In this document: positions 1 through 9,891 of the stretch, piece after piece
Layout: the number at the start of each line of letters is the position of its first letter
Numbering within the stretch: position 1 is the stretch's first letter
Source: an uncultured Gammaproteobacteria bacterium
Lineage (GTDB): Bacteria > Pseudomonadota > Gammaproteobacteria > GCA-001735895
NCBI GenBank assembly: GCA_947259305.1
Contig: CAMYML010000071.1
Location: 1-38,468, forward strand
DNA: 38,468 nt
Direction: 5' to 3'
The notes under the pieces: model-generated
Told to the model about the DNA's origin: nothing
The model's database searches: none
Seen by the model: the letters and a program-made list of their open reading frames with translations, nothing else
Translations under genes and position numbers: made by a program

Positions 1-22
1 GCGGTTGAAAATCCGAAAATCC

Positions 23-175
23 GGGGACAGTATGCAATGCTACTTACCTGACAATACATGGTCATTCCCGCGCAAGCGGGAATCTTGTAACAGCTGCTTT
101 CCAGTAGTATCAAGACCGATACGTCGGACCGCCGCTTACGCGGGTATGACGCCCTTAAGTAAGTATACTGTCCCC
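23..175. repeat. Nested inverted-repeat element (REP/MITE-like)
   Basis: Outer perfect 11-bp inverted repeat ggggacagtat (23-33) / atactgtcccc (165-175). Inner imperfect ~20-bp terminal inverted repeats gtcattcccgcgcaagcggg (61-80) and revcomp of ccgcttacgcgggtatgac (~132-150). Left inner end is itself a REP-like palindrome attcccgc-gcaa-gcgggaat (64-83). Confidence 0.7.
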
Positions 176-189
176 CTTGTGAGGGGGTA

Positions 190-1053
190 TCAGTGCAGCA
201 AGGTAAAGAGCTTGCGCCGGTATTTTTGCACGATGGGGTGCTCGCCGCCGAGCATATCGAACAACTCGAGCAAGCCTTTGCGTCCGGCGTCGTCTTCGAA
301 TTCGCGATCGTGGCGCATAATTTTCAGCAGGCACTCCATCGCGTCTTCATAATCACCCTGGGCTGTCAGGTGGCGGCTTTTTTGCTGCAGCGCCTCGAGA
401 TCCTGCGGATTGGCCGAGAGTCGCTGCTCGATTTCCTCCAGCGAAGGCAAATCGGCGAGTTGGGCCGCCAGGTTTATCTCGGCGCGCAGTTTGATTGCCG
501 CATCCAGCTTGCTGCCTTCTTCATCGAGGCTATCCAGCAGCGTCACTGCGCTCTCGCTGTCGCCCTGGGCGTGCACCATTTGCGCGATGGTGACCTTCAG
601 CTCGGCATTGTCGGGATCATTGACCAGGGCTTGATTCAGCATCTCCAGCGCCTGCTCGGTCTGACCTTGCTGGTAGGCCATCATCGCCGCCTGCATGAAC
701 TTGTCAGACTCGGAAACGATGTGCTTGTCGAGCATCGCCCGAATTTCGGACTCGGGCAGCGCGCCCATGCGTTCGTCGACCAGCTGTCCCTGAAAAAAAA
801 GCTTCATTGTCGGCAGGCTTTTAACGCCGAAATGAGCGGCCAGTTCCTGCTCTTCGTCGGCGTTCACCTTGGCCAGTTCGAATTTGCCAGCGTATTCCTC
901 GGCGAGCTTGGCGAGCATCGGCATAATGGTCTGGCAGGGCTGGCACCAGTCGGCCCAGAAATCCACCAGGACCGGCTTGTTTATCGATTTTTCCAGCACC
1001 AGTTGCTGGAAATTCTGCATACCGACATTGTGAATATAGGGTGACTCGCTCAT
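190..1053 (-). CDS. cnoX: Thioredoxin-like co-chaperone, CnoX/YbbN family (thioredoxin domain WCQPC plus TPR-like C-terminus)
   Basis: 287 aa; VDFWADWCQPCQTIMPMLAKLAEEYAGKFELAKVNADEEQELAAHFGVKSLPT plus helical repeat tail typical of YbbN. Confidence 0.88.
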   Translation of the reverse strand: MSESPYIHNVGMQNFQQLVLEKSINKPVLVDFWADWCQPCQTIMPMLAKLAEEYAGKFELAKVNADEEQELAAHFGVKSLPTMKLFFQGQLVDERMGALPESEIRAMLDKHIVSESDKFMQAAMMAYQQGQTEQALEMLNQALVNDPDNAELKVTIAQMVHAQGDSESAVTLLDSLDEEGSKLDAAIKLRAEINLAAQLADLPSLEEIEQRLSANPQDLEALQQKSRHLTAQGDYEDAMECLLKIMRHDREFEDDAGRKGLLELFDMLGGEHPIVQKYRRKLFTLLH

Positions 1054-1124
1054 AATACAAAACCTGAAAAAAGATGCGCATTATATCAGGCAGATGGTCA
1101 TGTATTTCAAGAGTCTGAGACCTT

Positions 1125-3041
1125 GTGATCACAAATACCCAGGAACCACCACATTTGAAAAATCAGTACGACGCTGCCTCGATCGAAGTGTTGACGGGGC
1201 TCGAACCGGTCAAGAAGCGCCCGGGCATGTATACCGACACCACCCGACCGAATCACCTCGCCCAGGAAGTGATCGATAACAGTGTGGACGAGGCAATTGC
1301 GGGATTCGCGACGCAAATCGGAGTAATTCTGCATGCCGATCAGTCGCTTAGCGTGATCGACAACGGTCGCGGCATGCCGGTCGATATTCATCCCCAGCAA
1401 AAGATCCCCGGGGTCGAAGTAATCCTCACCAAGCTGCATGCCGGCGGCAAGTTTTCCAACAAGAATTACCGGTTTTCAGGTGGCTTGCACGGCGTCGGGG
1501 TGTCGGTCGTAAACGCCCTGTCGAAGCAGCTCGACGTGCGCGTGCGACGCGAAGGCAAGGAATACACGATCAGTTTCAGAGGCGGCGATAAAAAAGATCC
1601 GCTCAAGCAAACCGGCACTGTCGGCAAAAAGAATTCGGGCACGAGCCTGCGTTTCTGGCCCGACCCGAAGTATTTCGACAGCCCGACATTCTCGGTTACG
1701 CGGCTCAAGCATATCCTGCGCGCCAAGGCGGTTTTGTGCCCGGGATTAAAGGTCAAGTTCTACGTCGAAAAAACCAAGGAATCGATTGAATGGCTGTACG
1801 AGGATGGTTTGGCCGACTATCTGCTCGAAGCGCTGCAAGGTTTCGAACTGCTGCCGCCGCAGCCGTTCTACAATTCCCTGCAGGGCGAGCACGAGGCGGT
1901 CGACTGGGCGGTGCAGTGGTTGCCGCAGGGTGGCGAGTCTGTGACCGAGAGTTACGTCAACCTGATTCCGACTTCCCAGGGCGGTACTCACGTCAACGGC
2001 TTGCGCACCGGTATCACCGACGCCATCCGCGAATTTTGCGAATTTCGCAGCCTGCTGCCGCGCGGCGTCAAACTCGCGCCCGACGATGTCTGGGACAAGG
2101 TTAGCTTCGTCCTCTCGGTGAAGATGGAAGATCCACAGTTTTCGGGCCAGACCAAGGAGCGGCTGTCGTCGCGGGAAACCGCCGCGTTTGTTTCCGGCGT
2201 CGCCAAGGACTCATTCAGCCTGTGGCTGAACCAGCACGCCGACATCGGCGACCAGCTGGCGCAGCTGGCTATAGCCAGCGCGCAAAGCCGCCTCAAAACC
2301 GCCAAGAAGGTGGTGCGTAAAAAGGTGACTTCCGGTCCGGCGCTGCCGGGCAAGCTATCCGATTGCAGCAGCCAGGACGTGTCGCGCACCGAGCTGTTCC
2401 TGGTCGAGGGCGATTCGGCCGGGGGCTCGGCCAAGCAGGCCCGCGATCGCGCGTTCCAGGCGATCATGCCGTTACGCGGCAAGATTCTGAATACCTGGGA
2501 AGTGCCATCGGACCAGGTGCTGGCGTCGCAGGAAGTGCACGATATTTCGGTCGCCATTGGCGTCGAGCCGGCATCAGATGATCTGGCCAACCTGCGCTAC
2601 GGCAAGATTTGCATACTCGCCGATGCCGATTCGGACGGGGCCCATATTGCAACTCTGTTATGCGCGCTGTTTTTGCGGCATTTTCAGCCGCTGGTCGAAA
2701 AAGGGCATGTCTACGTCGCCAAGCCGCCGCTGTATCGTATAGACGTAGCCAAGGACAAGTACTATGCACTCGACGAAGCCGAGCGCGACGGTATTCTCGA
2801 TCGAATCGCCGCCGAAAAACGCAAGGGCAAGGTTTCGGTAACGCGCTTCAAGGGGCTGGGTGAAATGAACCCGATGCAGTTGCGCGAAAGCGCTATCGCG
2901 CCGGATACCAGGCGCCTGGCGCAGTTGACCATCGAGCCCGGGGACAAGACATTTAAAATCATGGATATGATGCTGGCCAAGAAGCGCGCCGCCGATCGAA
3001 AAGACTGGCTGCAGACCAAGGGAGACCTGGCGGAAGTATGA
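1125..3041 (+). CDS. parE: DNA topoisomerase IV subunit B
   Basis: 638 aa, GTG start; GHKL motifs ([34 protein letters not shown]), [21 protein letters not shown] and DADSDGAHI. Confidence 0.95.
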   Translation: MITNTQEPPHLKNQYDAASIEVLTGLEPVKKRPGMYTDTTRPNHLAQEVIDNSVDEAIAGFATQIGVILHADQSLSVIDNGRGMPVDIHPQQKIPGVEVILTKLHAGGKFSNKNYRFSGGLHGVGVSVVNALSKQLDVRVRREGKEYTISFRGGDKKDPLKQTGTVGKKNSGTSLRFWPDPKYFDSPTFSVTRLKHILRAKAVLCPGLKVKFYVEKTKESIEWLYEDGLADYLLEALQGFELLPPQPFYNSLQGEHEAVDWAVQWLPQGGESVTESYVNLIPTSQGGTHVNGLRTGITDAIREFCEFRSLLPRGVKLAPDDVWDKVSFVLSVKMEDPQFSGQTKERLSSRETAAFVSGVAKDSFSLWLNQHADIGDQLAQLAIASAQSRLKTAKKVVRKKVTSGPALPGKLSDCSSQDVSRTELFLVEGDSAGGSAKQARDRAFQAIMPLRGKILNTWEVPSDQVLASQEVHDISVAIGVEPASDDLANLRYGKICILADADSDGAHIATLLCALFLRHFQPLVEKGHVYVAKPPLYRIDVAKDKYYALDEAERDGILDRIAAEKRKGKVSVTRFKGLGEMNPMQLRESAIAPDTRRLAQLTIEPGDKTFKIMDMMLAKKRAADRKDWLQTKGDLAEV

Positions 3042-5290
3042 GCGAGAACATGGAACTCGATTACGAGGGCGTCGAAAAGCAGCCTTTGCACGTCTTTACC
3101 GAGAAGGCTTATCTCGATTACTCGATGTATGTCATCCTCGATCGCGCGCTGCCGCATATCGGCGATGGCCTGAAACCGGTACAGCGCCGCATCATCTACG
3201 CGATGTCGGAACTGGGGCTTTCGGCCAGTTCCAAGCACAAAAAGTCGGCGCGCACCGTCGGCGACGTGCTCGGTAAGTACCATCCGCACGGCGATAGCGC
3301 CTGCTACGATGCGATGGTGTTGATGGCGCAGGCGTTTTCCTATCGCTACCCGTTGATCGATGGCCAGGGTAATTTCGGTTCGCCCGACGATCCCAAGTCC
3401 TTCGCCGCCATGCGCTACACCGAATCGCGCCTGTCCGAATTTGCGCGCGTGCTGCTGCAGGAGCTGGGCCAGGGCACGGTCGACTGGAGCGCAAACTTCG
3501 ACGGCACCATGCAGGAGCCGTCGCTGCTGCCCGCGCGCCTGCCGCATATTTTGCTCAATGGCACGACCGGCATCGCGGTCGGCATGGCGACCGATTTGCC
3601 GCCGCACAATCTGCGCGAGATCGCCAAAGCCTGCATAATGCTGCTGGACAAGGCCAAAACCCCGCTCGACGAACTGCTCGAGCAGGTCAATGGGCCCGAT
3701 TATCCAACCGAGGCCGAAATCATCACCCCGCCGGAAGAATTGCGCGGCATGTATGAAACCGGTCACGGCTCGGTCCGCATGCGCGCGGTATTCGAACGCG
3801 AAGACGGGGATATCATCGTCACCGCGCTGCCGCACCAGGTTTCCGGCGCGCGCGTGATGGAGCAGATCGCGCAGCAAATGCTGGCCAAGAAACTGCCGAT
3901 GGTGGATGACCTGCGCGATGAGTCCGATCACGAAAACCCGACTCGCCTGGTTATCGTGCCGCGCTCCAATCGGGTCGATGTCGAGACCCTGATGGGTCAC
4001 CTGTTCGCGACGACCGATCTCGAGCGCACCTACCGCGTCAACATGAATATGATCGGCACCAATGGCCGGCCGCAGGTCAAGAATCTGAAACAGATTCTGC
4101 AGGAATGGATCGCGTTCCGTATCACGACCGTGCGCCGGCGTCTGCAATGGCGGCTGGATAAGGTAGATGCGCGCCTGCACGTGCTCGCCGGATTGTTGAT
4201 CGCCTTCCTGAATCTGGATGAAGTCATTCGCATCGTGCGCGAGGAAGACGACCCCAAGGCGGAGTTGATCAAGACCTTCAAGATCAGCGATATCCAGGCC
4301 GAGGCGATCCTCGAAACCAAGCTGCGTCACCTGGCCAAGCTCGAAGAAATGAAAATTCGCGCGGAGCAGGAAGAACTCAACGAGGAGAAAAAAGAACTGG
4401 AAACGCTGCTCGGCTCGGAACGCCGTATCAAGACCCTGATCAAAAAGGAAATCCAGGAAGACGCAGAAACTTTTGGCGACGAGCGGCGCTCCCCGATCGT
4501 CGGTCGTGAAGCCGCGCAAGCGCTCGATGAATCCGACCTGGTGCCGTCCGAGGCTATGACCGTGGTGCTGTCGAGTAAGGGCTGGGTACGTGCCGCCAAG
4601 GGGCTTGACATCGACGCGCGTGCACTCAGCTATAAATCCGGCGATGCTTTTCTGGATATGGCGCAGGGCAAGAGTAACCAGAGCGTGGTGTTTGTCGATT
4701 CCTTCGGCCGCGCCTATGCCCTGACCGCGCACACGCTGCCGTCGGCGCGTGGCCAGGGAGAGCCGCTGACGGGACGTTTTAAACCGGCCAGCGGGGCTGA
4801 ATTCAGGAGCTGCTTGATGGGGCGCGACGAGGATCAGTTCCTGATGTCGTCATCGCACGGTTATGGCTATGTCTGCAACTTTGCGGACATGCTGACGCGC
4901 AGCAAGAACGGCAAAGCGCAGATCAGCCTGCCCAAAGGGGCGCAGCTGATGCCGGTGGCGGCTGTAACCGATTACGACTCGGACCAGCTGGTTTCGATTA
5001 CCAGCGACGGCTACATCGCCTTGCTAGAGGTAAAATCGGTGCCCCAGCTCGCCAGGGGCAAGGGTAACAAGATCCAGGGTATTCCACCCAAACGTCTCAA
5101 GGCCGGCGAAGAGGAGGTCGCGTTTATCGCCTGCCTGTCGGGTAAACAGAAACTGGTTATCCATTGCGGCAAGAAATACAAAACCATGAATCCGAAAGAG
5201 CTCGAGGATTATCGCATCGAGCGCGGCAAGCGCGGTCGCAAGCTGCCGCGCGGCTATCAGAACGTAACTGCGATTGAAGTTATCGACTAG
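3038..5290 (+). CDS. parC: DNA topoisomerase IV subunit A
   Basis: 750 aa; [48 protein letters not shown] (catalytic Tyr context); 4-bp ATGA overlap with parE. Confidence 0.95.
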   Translation: MSENMELDYEGVEKQPLHVFTEKAYLDYSMYVILDRALPHIGDGLKPVQRRIIYAMSELGLSASSKHKKSARTVGDVLGKYHPHGDSACYDAMVLMAQAFSYRYPLIDGQGNFGSPDDPKSFAAMRYTESRLSEFARVLLQELGQGTVDWSANFDGTMQEPSLLPARLPHILLNGTTGIAVGMATDLPPHNLREIAKACIMLLDKAKTPLDELLEQVNGPDYPTEAEIITPPEELRGMYETGHGSVRMRAVFEREDGDIIVTALPHQVSGARVMEQIAQQMLAKKLPMVDDLRDESDHENPTRLVIVPRSNRVDVETLMGHLFATTDLERTYRVNMNMIGTNGRPQVKNLKQILQEWIAFRITTVRRRLQWRLDKVDARLHVLAGLLIAFLNLDEVIRIVREEDDPKAELIKTFKISDIQAEAILETKLRHLAKLEEMKIRAEQEELNEEKKELETLLGSERRIKTLIKKEIQEDAETFGDERRSPIVGREAAQALDESDLVPSEAMTVVLSSKGWVRAAKGLDIDARALSYKSGDAFLDMAQGKSNQSVVFVDSFGRAYALTAHTLPSARGQGEPLTGRFKPASGAEFRSCLMGRDEDQFLMSSSHGYGYVCNFADMLTRSKNGKAQISLPKGAQLMPVAAVTDYDSDQLVSITSDGYIALLEVKSVPQLARGKGNKIQGIPPKRLKAGEEEVAFIACLSGKQKLVIHCGKKYKTMNPKELEDYRIERGKRGRKLPRGYQNVTAIEVID

Positions 5291-5456
5291 TCGCCCGTTT
5301 TTGCATCATCAGGCAATCTGCCGCTCGCCAGGCTGGATACGGGGTAATCGCATATAGCGCTTACGAGAAAACAGACGCTCAGACTCGATGAGTCAGCGGC
5401 GAAAAGCGACCCGACGTAGTCATTAAGTTTTCACCGAGTCTTACTCACACCTAGTC

Positions 5457-6560
5457 CTAATCCCTCAAACCCCAGGCGAGATATACCCCACTAAAGTCAA
5501 AATCATCAACAGATTGGTCGGTGTATTTCAGTGATAAATAACTGTGAGGACTTCGTTTCCATTCTAATCCGACGCCCCAGGCCATCCCCGACTCTTTGTT
5601 ACGATAGGTCGTGCTGGTCTCTCCGGCCGAACATAGCGGAATACCGATAAGAATCAGGAGGCTGCAGTCTAAACTGTCTTTTTCTATCTCGATTTCAATC
5701 TCTGAGTAACCTACCAAAGCGAAACCGGCGATTGTTTCGCTAATGGGCCAATTACCACGGAGGTATAACAATTGTGACCTTATATGGAATTCTTCAAAAT
5801 CGCCTAAATCTCGTCCCTTATCTAATGAAGGATTCGATAAAAAAAGATCATCAAACACAAAATCAAACGGTGCATTGCTGTTGTATTCATACGCAATTTC
5901 ATAGTGAGAATCAAAGGAGGCGCCTAAAGTAAATCCAAAAATTTTCCCGCTTCCGCTAAAAATGTCGTCCTCGAAATCTATACTTGCAAAGTTAAGCCCC
6001 AGCACTGGTGAAATGGCTTTCGATTTTTTTGCTGCGAGGCCGGTGGTATTCGGAGATGCGACGTTTTCTTCGCCCAATAGCTGTGACTCGCTAGACAGGT
6101 TCATGGCTTCGTAATTGTCGTATTCTGGCGGTGTTAGTTTTCGAACCGTTACCCAAATAGACTCTATGTCTTCGAGCTTAACCTCGACAACATCGCCAAA
6201 AACTTCCTCATTTACGAAATAGTCGCAACAAGCCTCAACTATACTACCTCTAACTATTGTCGTATTTGCTCCCTTAACAAGGATCTCTAATCTATCTACA
6301 TTCCCTGAAGATACGTAGTTTTTATTTTTTGTATGTATGTTGATTTTATTTTTTGTATGTATGGTAATTGTATCGCCTTCCTTAAAAGGCATCGATAAAT
6401 CAGTCGGACCTTCCATAATTGCCTGAATCGATTCAGTTCCAATTTTCTGTGATACAGGGACCGATATATTCGTTGAACGTGTTTCCCATGTAGCACATCC
6501 GCTGATTGCAATAATCATTAAACCGCAAGCAAGAAACAAAATTAAATTTCGAGTAGCCAT
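5457..6560 (-). CDS. Putative lipoprotein with C-terminal outer-membrane beta-barrel-like region, unknown function
   Basis: 367 aa; N-terminal lipobox-like AISGCAT; C-terminal alternating pattern (FGFTLGASFDSHYEIAYEY, YLSLKYTDQSVDDFDFSGVYLAWGLRD). Visibly more AT-rich than flanking genes. Confidence 0.6.
   Translation of the reverse strand: MATRNLILFLACGLMIIAISGCATWETRSTNISVPVSQKIGTESIQAIMEGPTDLSMPFKEGDTITIHTKNKINIHTKNKNYVSSGNVDRLEILVKGANTTIVRGSIVEACCDYFVNEEVFGDVVEVKLEDIESIWVTVRKLTPPEYDNYEAMNLSSESQLLGEENVASPNTTGLAAKKSKAISPVLGLNFASIDFEDDIFSGSGKIFGFTLGASFDSHYEIAYEYNSNAPFDFVFDDLFLSNPSLDKGRDLGDFEEFHIRSQLLYLRGNWPISETIAGFALVGYSEIEIEIEKDSLDCSLLILIGIPLCSAGETSTTYRNKESGMAWGVGLEWKRSPHSYLSLKYTDQSVDDFDFSGVYLAWGLRD
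6320..6363. repeat. 24-bp-period tandem duplication inside the lipoprotein gene
   Basis: ttttattttttgtatgtatg occurs at 6320-6339 and 6344-6363; protein reads TIHTKNKINIHTKNKN. Confidence 0.9.
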
Positions 6561-6917
6561 TTTCTAATTACAGCATTGTTGACATCGAAGGTTTTGACCT
6601 GCGTCACCCATATCACTATGTGGCCAGGCCAAGAAGCCACGACGCGTAAAAGGTCTGTTTAGTTATTCGAGCTAAAGGTGGGCGTCCGAAACTGGTCGAA
6701 GATTGCCTCCTAGCTCAGCCAATTGAGCGTCTGCTTACGAGAAAGCTGCCACTGAAATCATATACACCAGCAACCGTGTTTAACCCTGAGTGGGCGCCCA
6801 GCCGGTTGGTATTTTCAACAATTGGATGGTTCTAAAAATCAGCGGAGCAAGTCAGTATTCGGTAAACGCGTATAGGCTCACTCGAATGCCCAGCGATCGT
6901 CGCTGTCGGTAATATTT

Positions 6918-9443
6918 CTAGTGGCCTTTTTTGGGTTTGTAGACGCGCAGCTTGTCGGTGCTCTTCGGGCGGACACTTAAACGGGCTTCGTTAATTTCGC
7001 GTATGGTGTTTAGAATCTCTGGATATTTCCAGAGAATCCGCGATATTGTATCGGGCGAAATCCTGACCAGCGTGCAGGGCGTTTCCGCCTTTATCGTCGC
7101 GCTTCTATGATGTTTGTGACGTTTTTGCTTTGCCAGCAGGCCGGATTCACCCATAAAGTCGCCCCGCAGTAATTCGGCCATGAACTGCTCGCGACTGAAT
7201 GCATCCTTGATCCATACGGTGGCCTTGCCATCCACCAGCACGTAGAAATCTACGCCTGCTTCAAAGCGGCCCATAATGGTATCGCCGGCTAAAAACGTGA
7301 CAATGGACGTGTTTTCCTCCAGGAAAGCGTAGTCCCGGTCGTTCAAATCGTGGAACAGGTCAATATCTTCCAGGTATTCGGATATGGTGCTGACCGTTTT
7401 CGAGAAAATAAGCGGTGATTCATCAATTCCCGCCAAAATTGCTTCTACTTTGGACTGCACCAGGTTGTAGCCTTTGGCACTGAGATCACCATGGGCAAAC
7501 TCGGACTTTACCCGATTCCAGCCACTGTTGATCATGGATCGTGTCGTGAGTCGCTCGAGATATTCCAGGTAGAAATTCGGGTAATATTTTCTGATCTGTT
7601 TTAGCTGTTTGCGGTAGTATTTTTTTCGGTCCCCGTAGATAGATGTTACCTTGTTTATGACTTCCTCAAGCAAATCATTCTGTTGGCTCAGCATCGATAT
7701 CACGTCGTCGCTTACCAGGATATGCGCAAGGTTGCGTTGCACTCGATGCACCGTCCTGCGTTCCTGGTATTTCGAAAGCCATCCGGAAAGCCAGGTCCTT
7801 TCCCGAGTTTTTGCCAACACAAAAGTCTCAAATCGTTGAAACAGAGTCCGTTCCTCCGACTCGTCGACCACGCCAACACTGCCTTCACCGAGTCGCAGCG
7901 ATTCCTGCACTGCATGTAACCTGTTGTTCATATCGAGATAAATGTACTGGCTGATAACGCCAGTCTCGTAGAGCGATTTTAACGATTCTCGCTCCACTCG
8001 ATAGGCTCTGAATTCAGCGAAATACTCGTCGTTCTCGTGCGCTGCTGTTGCGTCATCTTCGATGCCACTGGAGAAGGTTGTACGAATCTGCTCCTGCAAC
8101 GGAACGACGGTGCCCCGCGGAACAATTTTGCTAGCGGCGAGGCTTGACAAATATCCCTGAGAAGTTTCTTCAGCACTATGTAGCGAGTTTCGATACTCCA
8201 GCTCCTCTCCCCTGGAAAACTCGCTTAAGCCGAGAAAATGCATCAGCGGACGTATCGTCGGCGCGCTGATCAACAGCGTAAACAGGACGACCCCGAGCGT
8301 GACTTCGAACAGGAACTGGCGCTCCGGCAGGTCGCTGGGGATTGAAAGCACCACGGCAATCGCCAGACCGCCCTTGAGGCCGCCCCACCACATGATGTGG
8401 CGTTCGCCCAGGCTGATGTGGGGCAGCTTAAACCGTTTTACCGCCAGGGGAACCAGGGTATAAATAGACAGTGCTCGTGCACTCAACACCAGAGCGATAG
8501 CGATGAATATGGGCCCGAGCTGGTTAAAAAGCGTGCCGACGCTAATCGACAAGCCCACCAGTAAAAACAGCAACGAATTGCAGCACAACGCGATAACCTC
8601 CCAGACCTCGCTGATGGCATGGGTAGTATCCTGACGAAACCGGGTCACGCCGAATCGCCGCAGGGCGATTGCGGATCCGACCACGGCCATGACCCCCGAC
8701 ACGTGGAAACTGTGCTCGGCGATGACGAAGCTGGCGTAGGCGATGATGATCGATGAGGTCAGAATCACACTGATTCCGCTGTTCATCCGATATAACAATT
8801 CGCATACCACGAAACCCAGCAAGGCGCCGAACAAAGCGCCACCGATGAACACGCGCAGGAAATCCAGGAATACGTTGTCCAGGTCGGACCAGCCGATACC
8901 CCCACCTTCGACAGCTATGCCGAGCAGTATCGTAAATGCCACGATAGCGGTCGCGTCGTTAAGCAGGGATTCGCCCTCGACCAAAACATTCAGGCGGTTC
9001 GGAGCACCCAGTTCCTTGAACAGGGCAACTACCGCGACCGGGTCGGTGGCGGAGATTAAGGCGCCGAACACCAGGGCGACAATCAGCTTGATATCCAGTG
9101 CCCACCAGACCCCCAGCCCGACCACGAAGGTGGACATGAGCATCGCGGGTATTGCAAGAATCAGAATGGGCGGCAGATCCTTAATCATCTGGCGCGCATC
9201 CAGTGCAAACCCGGATTCAAATATGAGCGCGGGTAGAAACACGAATAACATGATTTCGGGGCTTAAACTAAAATCCTGCAGAGGTTCCATGAAATGCAGC
9301 AGGTGCGACAGTTTGCCCAGCAGCAGGCCTACCAGGACCAGGATTACCGTGAACGGAACCGGCAGGTTGCGGCAGGTTCCGGTGATCAGCATGGCTATGC
9401 CCAGCAGTACTACCAATACATAGACGATCTCCGAAGCTGGCAT
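6918..9443 (-). CDS. CPA1-family Na+/H+ antiporter with C-terminal cyclic-nucleotide-binding-like domain
   Basis: 841 aa; SATDPVAVVALFKELGAPNRLNVLVEGESLLNDATAIVAF, GLKGGLAIAVVLSIP; C-terminal FLEENTSIVTFLAGDTIMGRFEAGVDFYVLVDGKATV...RGDFMGESGLLAKQKRHKHHRSATIKAETPCTLVRI. Confidence 0.9.
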   Translation of the reverse strand: MPASEIVYVLVVLLGIAMLITGTCRNLPVPFTVILVLVGLLLGKLSHLLHFMEPLQDFSLSPEIMLFVFLPALIFESGFALDARQMIKDLPPILILAIPAMLMSTFVVGLGVWWALDIKLIVALVFGALISATDPVAVVALFKELGAPNRLNVLVEGESLLNDATAIVAFTILLGIAVEGGGIGWSDLDNVFLDFLRVFIGGALFGALLGFVVCELLYRMNSGISVILTSSIIIAYASFVIAEHSFHVSGVMAVVGSAIALRRFGVTRFRQDTTHAISEVWEVIALCCNSLLFLLVGLSISVGTLFNQLGPIFIAIALVLSARALSIYTLVPLAVKRFKLPHISLGERHIMWWGGLKGGLAIAVVLSIPSDLPERQFLFEVTLGVVLFTLLISAPTIRPLMHFLGLSEFSRGEELEYRNSLHSAEETSQGYLSSLAASKIVPRGTVVPLQEQIRTTFSSGIEDDATAAHENDEYFAEFRAYRVERESLKSLYETGVISQYIYLDMNNRLHAVQESLRLGEGSVGVVDESEERTLFQRFETFVLAKTRERTWLSGWLSKYQERRTVHRVQRNLAHILVSDDVISMLSQQNDLLEEVINKVTSIYGDRKKYYRKQLKQIRKYYPNFYLEYLERLTTRSMINSGWNRVKSEFAHGDLSAKGYNLVQSKVEAILAGIDESPLIFSKTVSTISEYLEDIDLFHDLNDRDYAFLEENTSIVTFLAGDTIMGRFEAGVDFYVLVDGKATVWIKDAFSREQFMAELLRGDFMGESGLLAKQKRHKHHRSATIKAETPCTLVRISPDTISRILWKYPEILNTIREINEARLSVRPKSTDKLRVYKPKKGH

Positions 9444-9557
9444 AGCTAATTACTCAGGCGAGTGAGTTTTTCAATTGCGGTGCGATACATGGTCTGGACG
9501 CGCCCCAAAAGCAATCAAGCTTACATAATAAGGCAAAATCCCGTAAAAACCGAAATA

Positions 9558-9571
9558 TTGATTCACATCAA
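9558..9571. promoter_or_regulatory. FNR/ANR-type (CRP-FNR family) candidate site TTGATTCACATCAA
   Basis: Exact match to TTGAT-N4-ATCAA; ~115 bp upstream of the antiporter start codon. Confidence 0.55.
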
Positions 9572-9651
9572 GTGACGGCTTGAGCAGTGATGAGGATGGA
9601 TATTTTTTTAACCACGACACGCGCCGCCACTGTGACATGGCTGCGGCGCCG

Positions 9652-9840
9652 TCAGCTTCCCCTCTCTAAATCGCGGAAGTCCCGGCGTATTGTTTCGAGC
9701 CTTCCCGGGTAATCGGCGCTGTCTCCGTGCTCGAGAAATTTATGATAACGGCTGTGAATACTGGTCAACTTGCGGGCATGCTTGATTGGGCACCAGTATT
9801 GTTCGGTGCGGGCGGCAATTTCCTGTACGTAGGCGATCAA
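9652..9840 (-). CDS. Small ORF of unknown function, possibly a 3' gene remnant
   Basis: 62 aa, TTG start only; YWCPIKHARKLTSIHSRYHKFLEHGDSADYPGRLETIRRDF looks protein-like. Only seven sense codons lie between the upstream in-frame stop and the TTG. Confidence 0.4.
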   Translation of the reverse strand: MIAYVQEIAARTEQYWCPIKHARKLTSIHSRYHKFLEHGDSADYPGRLETIRRDFRDLERGS

Positions 9841-9891
9841 CCCGTTGAAGTAACTGCCTGATTACAGCGCTGCAACACCTCGAAAGCGAAC

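Noticed and set aside
178-195. cccccttgtgaggggg hairpin downstream of cnoX as a terminator
   Set aside because: A short stem is present but lacks a T-run on the cnoX strand.
193-1044. 283-aa + strand ORF
   Set aside because: Exactly antisense to cnoX; no recognisable motifs. A shadow ORF from high-GC codon bias.
2762-4732. 656-aa minus-strand ORF antisense to parE/parC
   Set aside because: Long but His/Arg/Gln/Leu-rich with no domain; reverse complement of conserved ParC codons. Shadow ORF.
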